A stretch of 64,000 nt of DNA from Streptomyces sp. MNU76 (GCF_020982545.1 NZ_JAJKLK010000019.1:434001-498000), one strand, 5' to 3'; positions 16,055-25,153 are shown, counted from the first letter of the stretch. Notes: generated by a model from the sequence alone, not told the origin. A program made the numbers and translations.

Positions 16055-17279
16055 GTGCCAGGCTTACGCGCCCAGCGTCTGGCCGCACGCCGGGCCGAAC
16101 GTCGGCGGGCGGTTCGGCGCGCTGCCATGACGGCCGTCGCGGCGATCGTGGCCGTCGGCGGAACGGTCACCGCGATGGTGGCGGCGACGGGCGGCGAGAC
16201 CCGACCGCCGACGAGCCGCTCAGGGGGCCACCCGTCCGGTCTCTCCGCCCCCTCCGCGCTTTCCGGCCCGACCGGACCGGCTTCTCCCGGCCCCACCTCC
16301 CCACGACACACCTCGCCCTCGCCGTCGCCCTCGCACTCGCGCGGGCCCTCGGTGAAGGCCGGCACGGCGCCCTCGGCGGAGCGGACCGAACGGCGGGCGG
16401 CACCCGGGACCGGCCCCGGCGAGCTCTACCGCCACCCCGACTCGCAGGTCCTCGACTGGGTCCGTGACCACCCCGACGACCCGCGCGGCGCCGCCATCGA
16501 GACGGGCATCGCCGATCGCCCCGCCGCCGTCTGGTTCACCGATCCCACCCCCGCCACGATCACCTCCCAGGTCGCGGCGGTCGCCTCCGGAGGCGCCGCG
16601 CGGGACCAGGTGCCGGTCCTCGTGGCCTACGCGATCCCCGACCGGGACTGCGGCGGTGCCTCGCAGGGCGGGGCGCCGAACCTGGACGCGTACGACACCT
16701 GGATCGACGCGTTCGCCGCCGGGCTCGGCTCGGACGACGTCATCGTGATCCTGGAGCCGGACGCGATCGCCCAGTCCGACTGTCTCTCCGTCGACGCCCG
16801 CGCCGACCGCTTCTCCTCACTCGCCCGCGCGGGCCGGGTCGTCAAGGCGGCCAACCCGAGCGCCCGCGTCTACCACGACGCCGGACACTCGGAATGGAAC
16901 ACCCCGGTCGAGCAGGCCGCACTCCTGCGGCAGGCGGGCGCCGCCGCTCCCGACGGCTCCGACGGCGTCTTCAGCAACGTGTCGAACTTCAACCGCACGC
17001 AAGCCGAGGTCGCCTACACCCGCCGGGTCCTCGTCGCCCTCGGCGCTCCCGCCGGCCTCGGCGCCGTCATCGACACCAGCCGCAACGGCAACGGCGCCCC
17101 GGCCGACGGCGCCTGGTGCGACCCCGCGGGCCGCGCCCTCGGCCGCCCACCCACCCTCACCACCGGCGAACCCCGCGTCGACGCCTATCTGTGGGTGAAA
17201 CTCCCGGGCGAGTCCGACGGCTGCCGGGGAGGGCCGGGGCGTTCTCGCCGGGTACGCGTACGAGCTGGCGCGCGGGTGA
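16055..17279 (+). pseudogene. Secreted GH6 glycoside hydrolase (cellulase family), frameshifted at the 3' end
   Basis: A GTG start after GGGGGGAG. The N-terminus has Arg-rich residues, a hydrophobic segment (about 26-46) and a Ser/Pro/Thr linker to about residue 120, then a GH6 domain. VLVAYAIPDRDCGG carries the catalytic-region Asp, and VIVILEPDAIAQ near 230-240 carries the general acid Asp signature. As written the frame runs past its end. Restoring one G at 17231-17233 and one at 17250-17252 gives GCRGGAGAFSPGYAYELARG and a stop at 17277. It is probably an endo- or exo-beta-1,4-glucanase. The errors are at G runs. Confidence 0.82.
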
Positions 17280-17294
17280 GGGGGCCCGGCGCCC

Positions 17295-17404
17295 GGATCA
17301 GGGCTTCAGGTCGGGAAGCGGGGGAACCGGGCGCGGCCGGATCAGGGCTTCAGGTCGGGAAGCGGGGGAACCGGGCGCGGCCGGATCAGGGCTTCAGGTC
17401 GGGC
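17295..17404. repeat. 44-bp tandem repeat, 2.5 copies
   Basis: Units start at 17295, 17339 and 17383, each opening GGATCAGGGCTTCAGGTCGG. The third, partial unit is the 3' end of the MFS gene (LPDLKP and its TGA). The two full units downstream of it therefore repeat the last codons and stop of that gene outside the coding region. Located between convergent GH6 and MFS genes. Confidence 0.85.
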
Positions 17405-18597
17405 AGCGCCACGTTCGGCCGGGGCACCTGCGGGCGGTCGCGATCGCTGGTGCGCAGCACGCCCGCGAAGACGACCAGGCCGCACGCCAGCACGGTCACC
17501 AGGCCGAACGAGACGACCAGGCTGGTCAACTGCGCCAGACCGCCGATCGCGCTCGGCGCGACGAGCCCCGAGGTGTAGGTGATGGTGGCGACCCCCGCGA
17601 TGGCCAGACTGGGGTTCGACCCGCTGCGGCCCGCGGCGGCGAAGCAGAGCGGCACGACGACCGCGATGCCGAGGCCCATCAGGGCGAACCCGGTCATCGC
17701 CACCGCCGGTGCGTCCGCGACGACGATGAGGACCCCGCCGAGTGCGGCCAGCACGCCGCCGGCCCGGACGGTACGGACCGAGCCGAAGCGGTTGACCACC
17801 GCGTCGCCCGTCAGCCGGGCCACCGCCATGGTCAGCATGAACCCGGTGGTGCACGCCGCCGCGAGCCCGGCCGAGGTCTCCAACTGGTCCCGCAGGTAGA
17901 CCGCCGACCAGTCCAGGGCCGCCCCCTCCGCGAACACCGCGCAGAACCCGACCGCGCCGATGAGCAGCGCCGACTTCGGCGGCAGCGCGAACCGGGGCGG
18001 CGGCTCCTCGTCCTCGGTGGGCCGCAGATCCAGGACCCACTGGCAGGCGATCAGCCCGAACGCGGTGAGCGAGGCCGCGGCGAGCGCGTGGTGCAGCCGG
18101 ACGTCCGACCCGAGGTGCGCGGCGAGCGTGCCGGCCGCCGAGCCGACGAGGGCGCCCACGCTCCACATGCCGTGCAGCCCCGACATGATCGACTTCCCGA
18201 GGCGGTTCTCCACGTCGACACCGAGCGCGTTCATGGCGACATCCGCCATGCCCGCCGACGCGCCGTACACGAACAGCGCGAGACAGAGGGTCCAGAGGTT
18301 CGGCGCGAGGGAGGGCAGGACCAGGGCGAGCGTCCACAGCGAGAGCAGTCCGCGCAACGCCGTCCGGGCGCCGAACCGGTGGCTGATGCGTCCCGCGAGC
18401 GGCATCGCCAGCGAGGCGCCGATCGCGGGAAAGGCGAGTGCGAGACCCAGCTGGCCCGCGCTGACCCCCGCGTGGTCCTGGATCCACGGCACGCGGGTCG
18501 CGAACGAGCCGGTGACGGCGCCGTGCACCGCGAACACGGCCGCCACGGCGTACCGTGCCCGCCTCACCTCGCGCCGCTCGTAGATCACCGCACTCAT
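17386..18597 (-). CDS. MFS transporter
   Basis: A 403-residue major facilitator protein with about 12 helices and no extra domain. The N-terminus MSAVIYERREVRRARYAVA leads into helix 1. GRISHRFGARTALRG is the conserved 2-3 loop motif (G-x-x-x-D/H-R-x-G-R/A). It belongs to the group with similarity to sugar or fucose permeases and YbjJ-like efflux proteins. It is divergent from a ROK-family regulator, with a perfect operator-like palindrome between them, so it is likely controlled by that regulator and may move a sugar. Its 3' end is copied in the adjoining tandem repeat. Confidence 0.85.
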   Translation of the reverse strand: MSAVIYERREVRRARYAVAAVFAVHGAVTGSFATRVPWIQDHAGVSAGQLGLALAFPAIGASLAMPLAGRISHRFGARTALRGLLSLWTLALVLPSLAPNLWTLCLALFVYGASAGMADVAMNALGVDVENRLGKSIMSGLHGMWSVGALVGSAAGTLAAHLGSDVRLHHALAAASLTAFGLIACQWVLDLRPTEDEEPPPRFALPPKSALLIGAVGFCAVFAEGAALDWSAVYLRDQLETSAGLAAACTTGFMLTMAVARLTGDAVVNRFGSVRTVRAGGVLAALGGVLIVVADAPAVAMTGFALMGLGIAVVVPLCFAAAGRSGSNPSLAIAGVATITYTSGLVAPSAIGGLAQLTSLVVSFGLVTVLACGLVVFAGVLRTSDRDRPQVPRPNVALPDLKP

Positions 18598-18915
18598 TCT
18601 CCGCCTCCGTGAATCCTCGGTATGCCGCGAGGCGCCGCGCCTCGGCTGTCGTCGCGCCGCGAGGGCGCCGCCCCCGCCTCCGGATTCGCCACGAGGGCAC
18701 CCGGCCGGCCTTCGGCTCTCGGCCGTCGTACGGACGGCGGCCCAGCCGGCGCTGCTCCCGGCGTCTCCCGTGCCCCGCGCCACGGATGCGCCTGTACGGG
18801 GGCACGCCCCCGCGCTCCGTTCCTCAGCCGCCTGCCTGTCTGCCCGCCTACCGCCCTCGGCTCTCCGGTTCCCCGATGCCCTCGGCCCACCCGGGTCCCA
18901 TGGCGCTGACGTAAA

Positions 18916-18938
18916 CTATCAGGAACCCTGCCTGATAG
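18916..18938. promoter_or_regulatory. Perfect inverted repeat CTATCAGG-n7-CCTGATAG (probable ROK operator)
   Basis: 8-bp arms, perfect, with a 7-base centre, in the 416-bp gap between the divergent MFS and ROK genes, about 75 bases before the ROK start. AT-rich relative to surroundings (GTAAACTATC), so it probably overlaps a promoter. The rest of the gap (18598-18915) shows nothing convincing. Confidence 0.6.
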
Positions 18939-19013
18939 ATAGGAGGTGGGGAGGGGAGCAGGTGCTCCAGGCCCGACCACCCCTGAGCGCCGCCTTTCTG
19001 GGAGGATCCCGGC

Positions 19014-20227
19014 ATGCCCGCATCACCCAGCACCGCCCGAGCCATCAACGACCGGCTCGCCCTGCGGCTGCTGCAGCAGGAAGGGCCGCTGACGGCAGGG
19101 CGGTTGAAGCAGCTCACGGGGCTGTCCCGGCCCACCGTGGCCGACCTCGTGGAGCGCCTCACGGCCGCCGGGCTGATCGAGGTCGTGGGGGAGTCCGGGG
19201 AGCAGCGGCGCGGGCCCAACGCCCGCGTCCACGGCATCGTCGCCGACCGCGCGCACCTCGCCGCCCTCGATGTGCGCACCGAGGGCGTCTCGGTCGTCGT
19301 GGCCGACCTGATCGGCACGGAGCTGACGCGGGCGTCCGTCCCGATCGCGGACGACACCGGCACCGGGCCCGCGGTGGAGCAGGCGGTCACCCTGGTGGAG
19401 CGCGCGGCCAAGGAGGCGGGCGCCGACCGGCTGCACACGGTGGTGATCGGCGCCCCCGGCCTGATCGACCCGGCCACCGGCGAACTCCGTGACTCCAGCG
19501 GCCTGCCCGCATGGCACCGTCGCCTGGTCGCCGCCCTCGGTGAACGGCTCCCCGCCCGCGTGCTCGTCGAGAACGAGACCAACCTCGCCGCGCTCGCCGA
19601 ACAGCGCGACGGTGCCGCCCGCGACCGCGACACCTTCGTCCTCCTCTGGCTGGGCCTCGGCACCGGAGCGGCCGTGGTCCTCGACGGCCACCTGCGGCGC
19701 GGTGCCTCCGGCGGCACCGGGGAGATCGGCTTCCTCCCGGTCCCGGGCACGGCCACGGTCCCCTCGGCCGTCGGCTGCGAGGGCGGCTTCCACTCCCTCG
19801 GCGGCGCGGCGGCGGTGACGGCACTGGCCGCCGCACACGGCCTCACGGCCGAGGCCGCGCCGCACGAGCCGTACGCGGCGACGCTGGTGCGGTCGGCGGT
19901 GACCGCCCTCGCCACGAACGACGCGGCGCCCGCGTCGGCGCCCGTGCCCCACGCCGCCTTCCTCGACGCCCTCTCCGACCGCGTGGCCATCGGCGCGGCC
20001 TCGGTCGTCGCCGTGCTCGACCCCGGGTGTGTGGTGCTCGGGGGCGAGGTCGGCAGGCCGGTGGGGAGGAGCTCGCCGTCAGGGTGGGGGAGCGGCTGGC
20101 GGTCATGTCGCCGCTGCCGACGGAGGTGCGGGCCGGGGGCCTCGGCGGGACCGCGGTCCTGCGCGGCGCGTTGCTCATGGCCCGGGAGGCGGCCCAGGAC
20201 GACCTGTTCGGAGCGCCGGCGCGATAG
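19014..20227 (+). pseudogene. ROK family transcriptional regulator, frameshifted near the 3' end
   Basis: Starts at the ATG after GGAGG. Residues 1-60 form the winged helix (LQQEGPLTAGRLKQLTGLSR, then PTVADLVERL). The ROK sugar-kinase-like domain follows: the ATP/sugar region VVIGAPGLIDPATGEL, ENETNLAALAE, and LGLGTGAAVVLDGHLRRGASG. The zinc-binding cysteine cluster of classical ROK proteins is mostly absent (only VGCEGG is seen). One G lost near 20056 breaks the frame; repair gives GGEVGRAGGEELAVRVGERL, ending at 20227 (about 404 residues). Probably represses the divergent MFS gene in response to a sugar. Confidence 0.82.
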
Positions 20228-20315
20228 GTCCGACGTCCAGCCCGCGCGACAGCCGGACGTTCAGCAGGTCAGGTCCAGGGGAGTGGCCCTCGCACCCGGC
20301 CCCCACTCCCGGCCT

Positions 20316-21074
20316 TCACCGCTTGCCCGGCCTCGTCCCGAACCGCCGCTCCAGGTGCTCCGCGAACGTCCCGATTCCCACGGCCCGCTCCGGCGCGAGG
20401 TGTCCGCCGTCCCGGAAGCCCCGGTAGGCCGTGCCGAACAGGGGGACGTTCAGGAGCGGGCGGCGGCGGCCGGTGGCCGTCAGGTAGGCGCGGGCCAGGT
20501 CGGGGAAGGTGAGGATCTCCGGGCCGCCCAGGTCGTCCACCCGGCCCGCGGGGGCGCCCCCGGCAAGCTCCGCCAGGCGGTCGGCGACCTCGGTGACGGC
20601 GACGGGCTGGTCGCTCACCCCGGCGGGGAGCATCATGACCGGCGGCTTGGAGAGAACCTCGAAGAGCAGTACGAGAAGGTCGTGGAACTGGGTCGCGCGC
20701 AGGATCGTCCAGCCCAGCCCGGACCCCTCGACCAGGCGCTCGACGGCCAGCTTGGACCGGTAATAGCCCAGCGGCACCCGGTCCACACCGACGATCGAGA
20801 TGTAGACCAGATGGCCCACCCCGGCCCGCCGCGCCGCCTGGATCAGGTGCTCCGCCGCCTTCTCGTCGCCCCCGCGCGGCGAGGTCGCGCAGTGCACGAT
20901 CGTGTCCACCCCGGCCACGGCCGGGTCCAGCCCGCTCCCGCCCGCGACGAGATCGACGGCGTACGGCCGCGCGTGCCTGCTGAGCACCCGCACCTCGTGC
21001 CCGTTCGCGCGCAACCGCTCGCCGAGAGGGCGGCCGAGAACGCCGGTGCCACCGGTCACCAGGATCGTGGTCAT
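20316..21074 (-). CDS. NAD(P)-binding epimerase/NmrA-like protein
   Basis: A 252-residue Rossmann protein starting at the ATG MTTILVTGGTGVLGRPL, with the GxxGxxG nucleotide motif at residues 7-13. YISIVGVDRVPLGYYRSKL has the YxxxK-like pair, though in an atypical-SDR arrangement (NmrA/complex I NDUFA9 type). Enzyme substrate unknown. A promoter-like element with a TGGTCTAG box lies 150 bases upstream (21227-21255), resembling that of the chitinase gene in this window, hinting at N-acetylglucosamine-linked regulation. Confidence 0.8.
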   Translation of the reverse strand: MTTILVTGGTGVLGRPLGERLRANGHEVRVLSRHARPYAVDLVAGGSGLDPAVAGVDTIVHCATSPRGGDEKAAEHLIQAARRAGVGHLVYISIVGVDRVPLGYYRSKLAVERLVEGSGLGWTILRATQFHDLLVLLFEVLSKPPVMMLPAGVSDQPVAVTEVADRLAELAGGAPAGRVDDLGGPEILTFPDLARAYLTATGRRRPLLNVPLFGTAYRGFRDGGHLAPERAVGIGTFAEHLERRFGTRPGKR

Positions 21075-21226
21075 GCTGTAGGTCCCCTTCACGTCGACGC
21101 GTGGCCGTCCCGAGAACACCAGCGTGCGGGCCGCGGCCCCGGCCGGCAGCGCGGGGGACCCGGCGGCGGGGCAAGGGCCGTCGTCACCGCCGCCGGGCCG
21201 TTCGAGGCGGGTACCGCGACCGCAGA

Positions 21227-21255
21227 CTTTAAAAGGACTAGACCAAGACGGTCAA
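21227..21255 (-). promoter_or_regulatory. Promoter with dre-like box upstream of the epimerase-like gene
   Basis: On the minus strand TTGACC (21250-21255), a 17-base spacer GTCTTGGTCTAGTCCTT and TTAAAG (21227-21232). The spacer box TGGTCTAGTCCT is identical to that in the chitinase promoter at 36526-36554, where it aligns with the DasR operator. Match to the 16-bp dre palindrome is about 11/16 here. Confidence 0.5.
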
Positions 21256-21433
21256 TGGGTCGGGGCCCCTTCGAGTGGGGCCGCTGTGACGGAAATTGAC
21301 CCTTGGTCAGTGATAGCCGAAACCCGTCGGTGTTCGCCGGAGAAGTCCAGTGATGTCGTCTGTGAGCCAGCCCACAGCCCTCACCCGCATGGGTGGCGAC
21401 CGGGCGTGGCACACTGGCCATGTACCAGAAGCA

Positions 21434-21560
21434 GCGCACTCCGGGGTCGGTGAAAGTCCGAACCGGCGGTTATAGTCCGCGACCCGGTCGCTTCCAGCGG
21501 CCGGTTGACCAGGTGAAATTCCTGGACCGACGGTTAAAGTCCGGATGGGAGGCAGTGCGC
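21434..21560 (+). ncRNA. FMN riboswitch (RFN element)
   Basis: Senses flavin mononucleotide and shuts down the riboflavin operon. P1 is formed by GCGCACT (21434-21440) and AGTGCGC (21554-21560). Conserved blocks are present in order: GGGGTCGGTGAAAGTCCGAA, CCGGCGGTTATAGTCCGCGA, GACCAGGTGAAATTCCTGG and CGACGGTTAAAGTCCGGATG. It lies 158 bases before ribE. The intervening leader probably holds the expression platform that masks the ribosome-binding site AGGAGG near 21703. Confidence 0.95.
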
Positions 21561-21717
21561 GGCGGGCGGGCATACGTGCGCGCCGCCGTCTGTTTTCGGT
21601 CTGCCTCGACAGGGGTGGGCCCACACACGGCGTCCGCTCCCGGTGCCGCTGTCCGCTCTGTCTGTCGTCTTCGACAGCCCCGGAGTCCGTGCCCCACGAG
21701 GCAGGAGGACCCGGGAA

Positions 21718-22338
21718 GTGTTCACCGGAATCGTCGAAGAGCTGGGTGAGGTCACCGCCGTCGAGAACCTCGGCGACTCCTCCCGCTTCCGTCTGCGCGG
21801 CGCCGTCGTCACCCAGGGGGCGAAGCACGGCGACTCCATCGCCGTCAACGGCGTCTGTCTCACGGTCGTCGAGCACGAGGACGACTGGTTCACCGCCGAC
21901 GTCATGGCGGAGACCCTCGAACGCTCCAGCCTCGGCGCCCTCGCCGTCGGCTCCCGGGTCAACCTCGAACGCCCCATGGCCGTCGGTGAGCGCCTCGGCG
22001 GACACATCGTGCAGGGCCACGTCGACGGAACCGGCCAGGTCATCGAGCGCAAGCCGTCCGAGAACTGGGAGATCGTCAAGATCTCGCTCCCGGCGGACCT
22101 CACCCGGTACGTCGTCGAGAAGGGCTCCATCACCGTCGACGGCATCAGCCTCACCGTCGTCGACGCCGGCCCCGACCACTTCACCGTCAGCCTCATCCCC
22201 ACCACCCTCGACCTGACCACCCTCGGCCGCAAGCAGCCCGGCGACCCGGTGAACCTTGAGGTCGACGTCATCGCCAAGTACGTCGAGCGCCTGCTGGGCA
22301 ACCAGGGGACGGCGGGCGCCCCGGGAGCGGGACGGTGA
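21718..22338 (+). CDS. ribE: Riboflavin synthase, alpha subunit type
   Basis: A 206-residue enzyme that dismutates two 6,7-dimethyl-8-ribityllumazine molecules to riboflavin and a pyrimidine. The GTG at 21718 follows AGGAGG and gives the classic N-terminus (V/M)FTGIVEELG. Two lumazine-binding repeats are visible, each with a VNG(V/I)CLTVV or VDGISLTVVDAG element; the second repeat starts near residue 98 (GHIVQGHVDGTGQV). It is the first gene of the riboswitch-controlled operon and overlaps ribM by 4 bases. Confidence 0.95.
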   Translation: MFTGIVEELGEVTAVENLGDSSRFRLRGAVVTQGAKHGDSIAVNGVCLTVVEHEDDWFTADVMAETLERSSLGALAVGSRVNLERPMAVGERLGGHIVQGHVDGTGQVIERKPSENWEIVKISLPADLTRYVVEKGSITVDGISLTVVDAGPDHFTVSLIPTTLDLTTLGRKQPGDPVNLEVDVIAKYVERLLGNQGTAGAPGAGR

Positions 22339-22967
22339 ACTCCCTGAACAGCGTCGCCTTCACCGCCTTCGGCCAGCAGATCCTCTGGTCGGACATGATC
22401 GGCAACGTCCTCGGCCTGATCGCCCTCGCCCTCGGCGCGATCCGCTCCCTGTGGAACTGGCCCGTGCAGTTCCTCTCCGGTCTGGTCCTCTTCGGCGCCT
22501 TCGTCGGCCACCTCACCGGCAGCGCCGGCAAGCAGGTCATCGTCATGGCCGTCGCCGCGTACGGCTGGTGGCAGTGGAACCGCACGAAGGGACGGTCGGC
22601 GGACGGCGCCATCACCCCGCGCTTCGCCACCTGGCGCGAGCGCGGCTACCTGATCGCCGGCGCCGTGCTCGGCACCCTCGCAGTCGGCGGCCTGTTCACC
22701 GCCTTCCCGACCCTGTCCTGGGACCCCTGGCCGGACGCCTACATCTTCACCGGCACCATCGTCGCCATGTACGCCCAGGCGCGCGGCATGGTCGAGTTCT
22801 GGTTCGCCTGGCTGCTCGTCGACCTCGTCGGAGTCCCTCTCAACTTCGCCAACGGATACGCGTTCTCCGGATTCGTCTACATCATCTACGGCGCGCTCGT
22901 CCTGTGGGGCATGCGCGACTGGTGGCTGCGCTCCCGCAAGCCCGCCCTGGAAGGAGCTCCCGCATGA
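22335..22967 (+). CDS. ribM: PnuC-family transporter, probable riboflavin importer RibM (PnuX)
   Basis: A 210-residue membrane protein with about seven helices and the PnuC-type aromatic motif WWQWNR near residues 75-80. PnuC proteins carry nicotinamide riboside, but members located in riboflavin operons under FMN riboswitches (RibM/PnuX of Corynebacterium glutamicum and Streptomyces davawensis) are facilitators of riboflavin uptake. The location between ribE and ribBA, with 4-base overlaps on both sides, supports that role. Confidence 0.88.
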   Translation: MNSLNSVAFTAFGQQILWSDMIGNVLGLIALALGAIRSLWNWPVQFLSGLVLFGAFVGHLTGSAGKQVIVMAVAAYGWWQWNRTKGRSADGAITPRFATWRERGYLIAGAVLGTLAVGGLFTAFPTLSWDPWPDAYIFTGTIVAMYAQARGMVEFWFAWLLVDLVGVPLNFANGYAFSGFVYIIYGALVLWGMRDWWLRSRKPALEGAPA

Positions 22968-24253
22968 GCACGGCGCCGATCCTCTACAGCACGGACGACA
23001 TCGAGGACTTCCGGCTCGACCCCGTCGAGCAGGCCATCGCCGACATCGCGGCGGGCCGCCCCGTCGTCGTCGTCGACGACGAGAACCGCGAGAACGAGGG
23101 CGACCTCGTCATCGCCGCCGAGAAGGCCACCCCCGAGATCATCGCCTTCATGATGAGCGAGTGCCGGGGCATGATCTGCGCCCCCATGGAGGGCGACGAG
23201 CTGGACCGGCTCGAACTGCCGCAGATGGTGCAGCAGAACACCGAGTCCATGCGCACCGCCTTCACCGTCACCGTCGACGCGGGCCCCCGGCACGGCGTCA
23301 CCACCGGCATCTCCGCCTCCGACCGCGCCACCACCCTGCAACTCCTGGCGAGCGGCACCGCCGAGCCCGGCGACTTCGTCCGCCCCGGCCACATCTTCCC
23401 GCTGCGCGCCCGCACCGGCGGGGTGCTCGTGCGCGACGGCCACACCGAGGCCGCCGTCGACCTCGCCCGCCTCGCGGGTCTGCGCCCGGCCGGCGCGATC
23501 GTCGAGATCGCCGGCGAGGACGGCCGCATGCTGCGCCTGCCCGACCTGATCCCGTTCGCCCGCAAGCACGGCCTGACGATCATTTCCATCGAGGACCTCA
23601 TCGCCTACCGGCGCAGCTCCGAGCCCACCGTCAGGCGCGAGGCGAAGACCCAACTCCCCACCGTCTTCGGTGACTTCACGGCCTACGGCTACCGCTCCAC
23701 CGTCGACGGCGTCGAGCATGTCGCCCTCGTCCACGGCGAGATCGGCGACGGCGAGGACGTCCTCGTCCGGGTCCACTCCGAATGCCTCACCGGCGACATC
23801 TTCCACTCGCTGCGCTGCGACTGCGGCCCCCAGCTGCAGACCTCGCTCCAGCGCATCGCCACCGAAGGCCGCGGCGTCGTCGTCTACCTGCGCGGCCACG
23901 AGGGACGCGGCATCGGACTGCTGTCCAAGCTGCGCGCGTACGAACTCCAGGAGCTCGGCCGTGACACCCTCGACGCCAACCTGGAGCTGGGCCTGCCCGC
24001 CGACGCCCGGGACTACGGCGCCGGTGCCCAGATCCTCCAGGACCTCGGCGTCCGCGGCCTGCGCCTCATGACGAACAACCCCGAGAAGACCGACGCCCTC
24101 GTCCGGCACGGCCTCGCCGTCACCGACCGCGAGCCGATGCCCGTCCGCGCGGGCGAGCACAACCTGCGCTACCTGCGCACCAAGCGGGACCGGATGGGCC
24201 ACGACCTGCCCTGGCTGGACACGGCCACCACATCCACCTGCGGCAACCAGTAA
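22964..24253 (+). CDS. ribBA: Bifunctional DHBP synthase / GTP cyclohydrolase II
   Basis: A 429-residue fusion supplying both riboflavin precursors. The N-terminal half (to about 220) is 3,4-dihydroxy-2-butanone-4-phosphate synthase, with the acidic loop VVDDENRENEGDLV and TTGISASDRATT. The C-terminal half is GTP cyclohydrolase II, with the zinc cysteines in SECLTGDIFHSLRCDCGPQL and the RGHEGRGIGL loop. The ATGA overlap with ribM indicates coupling. The last 15 residues (DTATTSTCGNQ) are a variable tail. Confidence 0.95.
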   Translation: MSTAPILYSTDDIEDFRLDPVEQAIADIAAGRPVVVVDDENRENEGDLVIAAEKATPEIIAFMMSECRGMICAPMEGDELDRLELPQMVQQNTESMRTAFTVTVDAGPRHGVTTGISASDRATTLQLLASGTAEPGDFVRPGHIFPLRARTGGVLVRDGHTEAAVDLARLAGLRPAGAIVEIAGEDGRMLRLPDLIPFARKHGLTIISIEDLIAYRRSSEPTVRREAKTQLPTVFGDFTAYGYRSTVDGVEHVALVHGEIGDGEDVLVRVHSECLTGDIFHSLRCDCGPQLQTSLQRIATEGRGVVVYLRGHEGRGIGLLSKLRAYELQELGRDTLDANLELGLPADARDYGAGAQILQDLGVRGLRLMTNNPEKTDALVRHGLAVTDREPMPVRAGEHNLRYLRTKRDRMGHDLPWLDTATTSTCGNQ

Positions 24254-24310
24254 CACCGAACGACCAGCGGCAAGACCAACGAGCAAGAGATCCAGGAACC
24301 AAGGAGCAAC

Positions 24311-24796
24311 GTGAGCGGCAAGGGCGCACCCGAACTGTCCGTACGCAACTGCGGCGACCTGCGCGTCGCGGTCATCGCGGCCCAGTGGCACGAGAAGGTG
24401 ATGGACGGCCTCGTCGAAGGCGCCCTGCGCGCCCTGCGCGACCTGGGCATCGACGAGCCGACCCTGCTGCGGGTCCCCGGCAGCTGGGAACTCCCCGTCG
24501 TCGCCAAGGTCCTGGCCGGCCGCGGCTACGACGCGATCGTCGCCCTCGGTGTCGTCATCCGCGGCGGCACCCCCCACTTCGAGTACGTGTGCCAGGGCGT
24601 CACCCAGGGCCTCACCCAGGTCTCCGTCGACACCGGAGTCCCCGTCGGCTTCGGCGTACTGACCTGCGACACCGAGGAGCAGGCCCTGGACCGCGCCGGT
24701 ATCGAGGGCTCGAACGAGGACAAGGGCCACGAGGCGGTGACCGCGGCGGTGGCGACCGCCGCGACCCTCCGCTCAGTATCTGAACCCTGGCGCTGA
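24311..24796 (+). CDS. ribH: 6,7-Dimethyl-8-ribityllumazine synthase
   Basis: A 161-residue enzyme that condenses 5-amino-6-ribitylaminouracil with DHBP, forming an icosahedral or pentameric particle. GTG start. Conserved VPGSWELPVVAK and the active-site GVVIRGGTPHFEYVC (catalytic His in HFEYV, near residue 92), then GFGVLTCDTEEQAL. It lies 57 bases after ribBA, completing ribE-ribM-ribBA-ribH. The deaminase/reductase RibD is not in the window and must be encoded elsewhere. Confidence 0.95.
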   Translation: MSGKGAPELSVRNCGDLRVAVIAAQWHEKVMDGLVEGALRALRDLGIDEPTLLRVPGSWELPVVAKVLAGRGYDAIVALGVVIRGGTPHFEYVCQGVTQGLTQVSVDTGVPVGFGVLTCDTEEQALDRAGIEGSNEDKGHEAVTAAVATAATLRSVSEPWR

Positions 24797-24830
24797 GGCA
24801 CGGCCGGTTGCGCGTAGGCTGAGCCTCACC

Positions 24831-25103
24831 ATGTCCAAGAAGACGTTCGAGGAGCTCTTCACCGAGCTCCAGCACAAGGCCGCCCAGGGCGATCCCGCCA
24901 CTTCCCGCACCGCAGAACTGGTCGAGAAGGGCGTCCATGCCATCGGCAAGAAGGTCGTCGAGGAAGCCGCCGAGGTCTGGATGGCCGCCGAGTACGAGGG
25001 CAAGGAGGCAGCCGCCGAGGAGATCTCGCAGCTGCTCTACCACGTCCAGGTGATGATGGTCGCCCGCGGCATCTCCCTGGACGACGTGTACGCCCACCTC
25101 TGA
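24831..25103 (+). CDS. hisE: Phosphoribosyl-ATP pyrophosphatase
   Basis: A 90-residue MazG-like all-alpha protein catalysing the second step of histidine synthesis. The metal-binding acidic cluster is visible in KKVVEEAAEVWMAAEYEG and EEISQLLYHVQVMMVARG. It is separated from hisG by 50 bases, and 34 bases lie between ribH and hisE, so it may be read through from the rib operon as well as from its own promoter. Confidence 0.95.
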   Translation: MSKKTFEELFTELQHKAAQGDPATSRTAELVEKGVHAIGKKVVEEAAEVWMAAEYEGKEAAAEEISQLLYHVQVMMVARGISLDDVYAHL

Positions 25104-25153
25104 GCCGCACCCCGCATTCGATCTCGTACGTACGAACGAAGGAAGCTCGCCTC

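Noticed and set aside
17295..17404. CRISPR-like array
   Set aside because: The units are contiguous 44-bp tandem copies without spacers and no cas genes are nearby.
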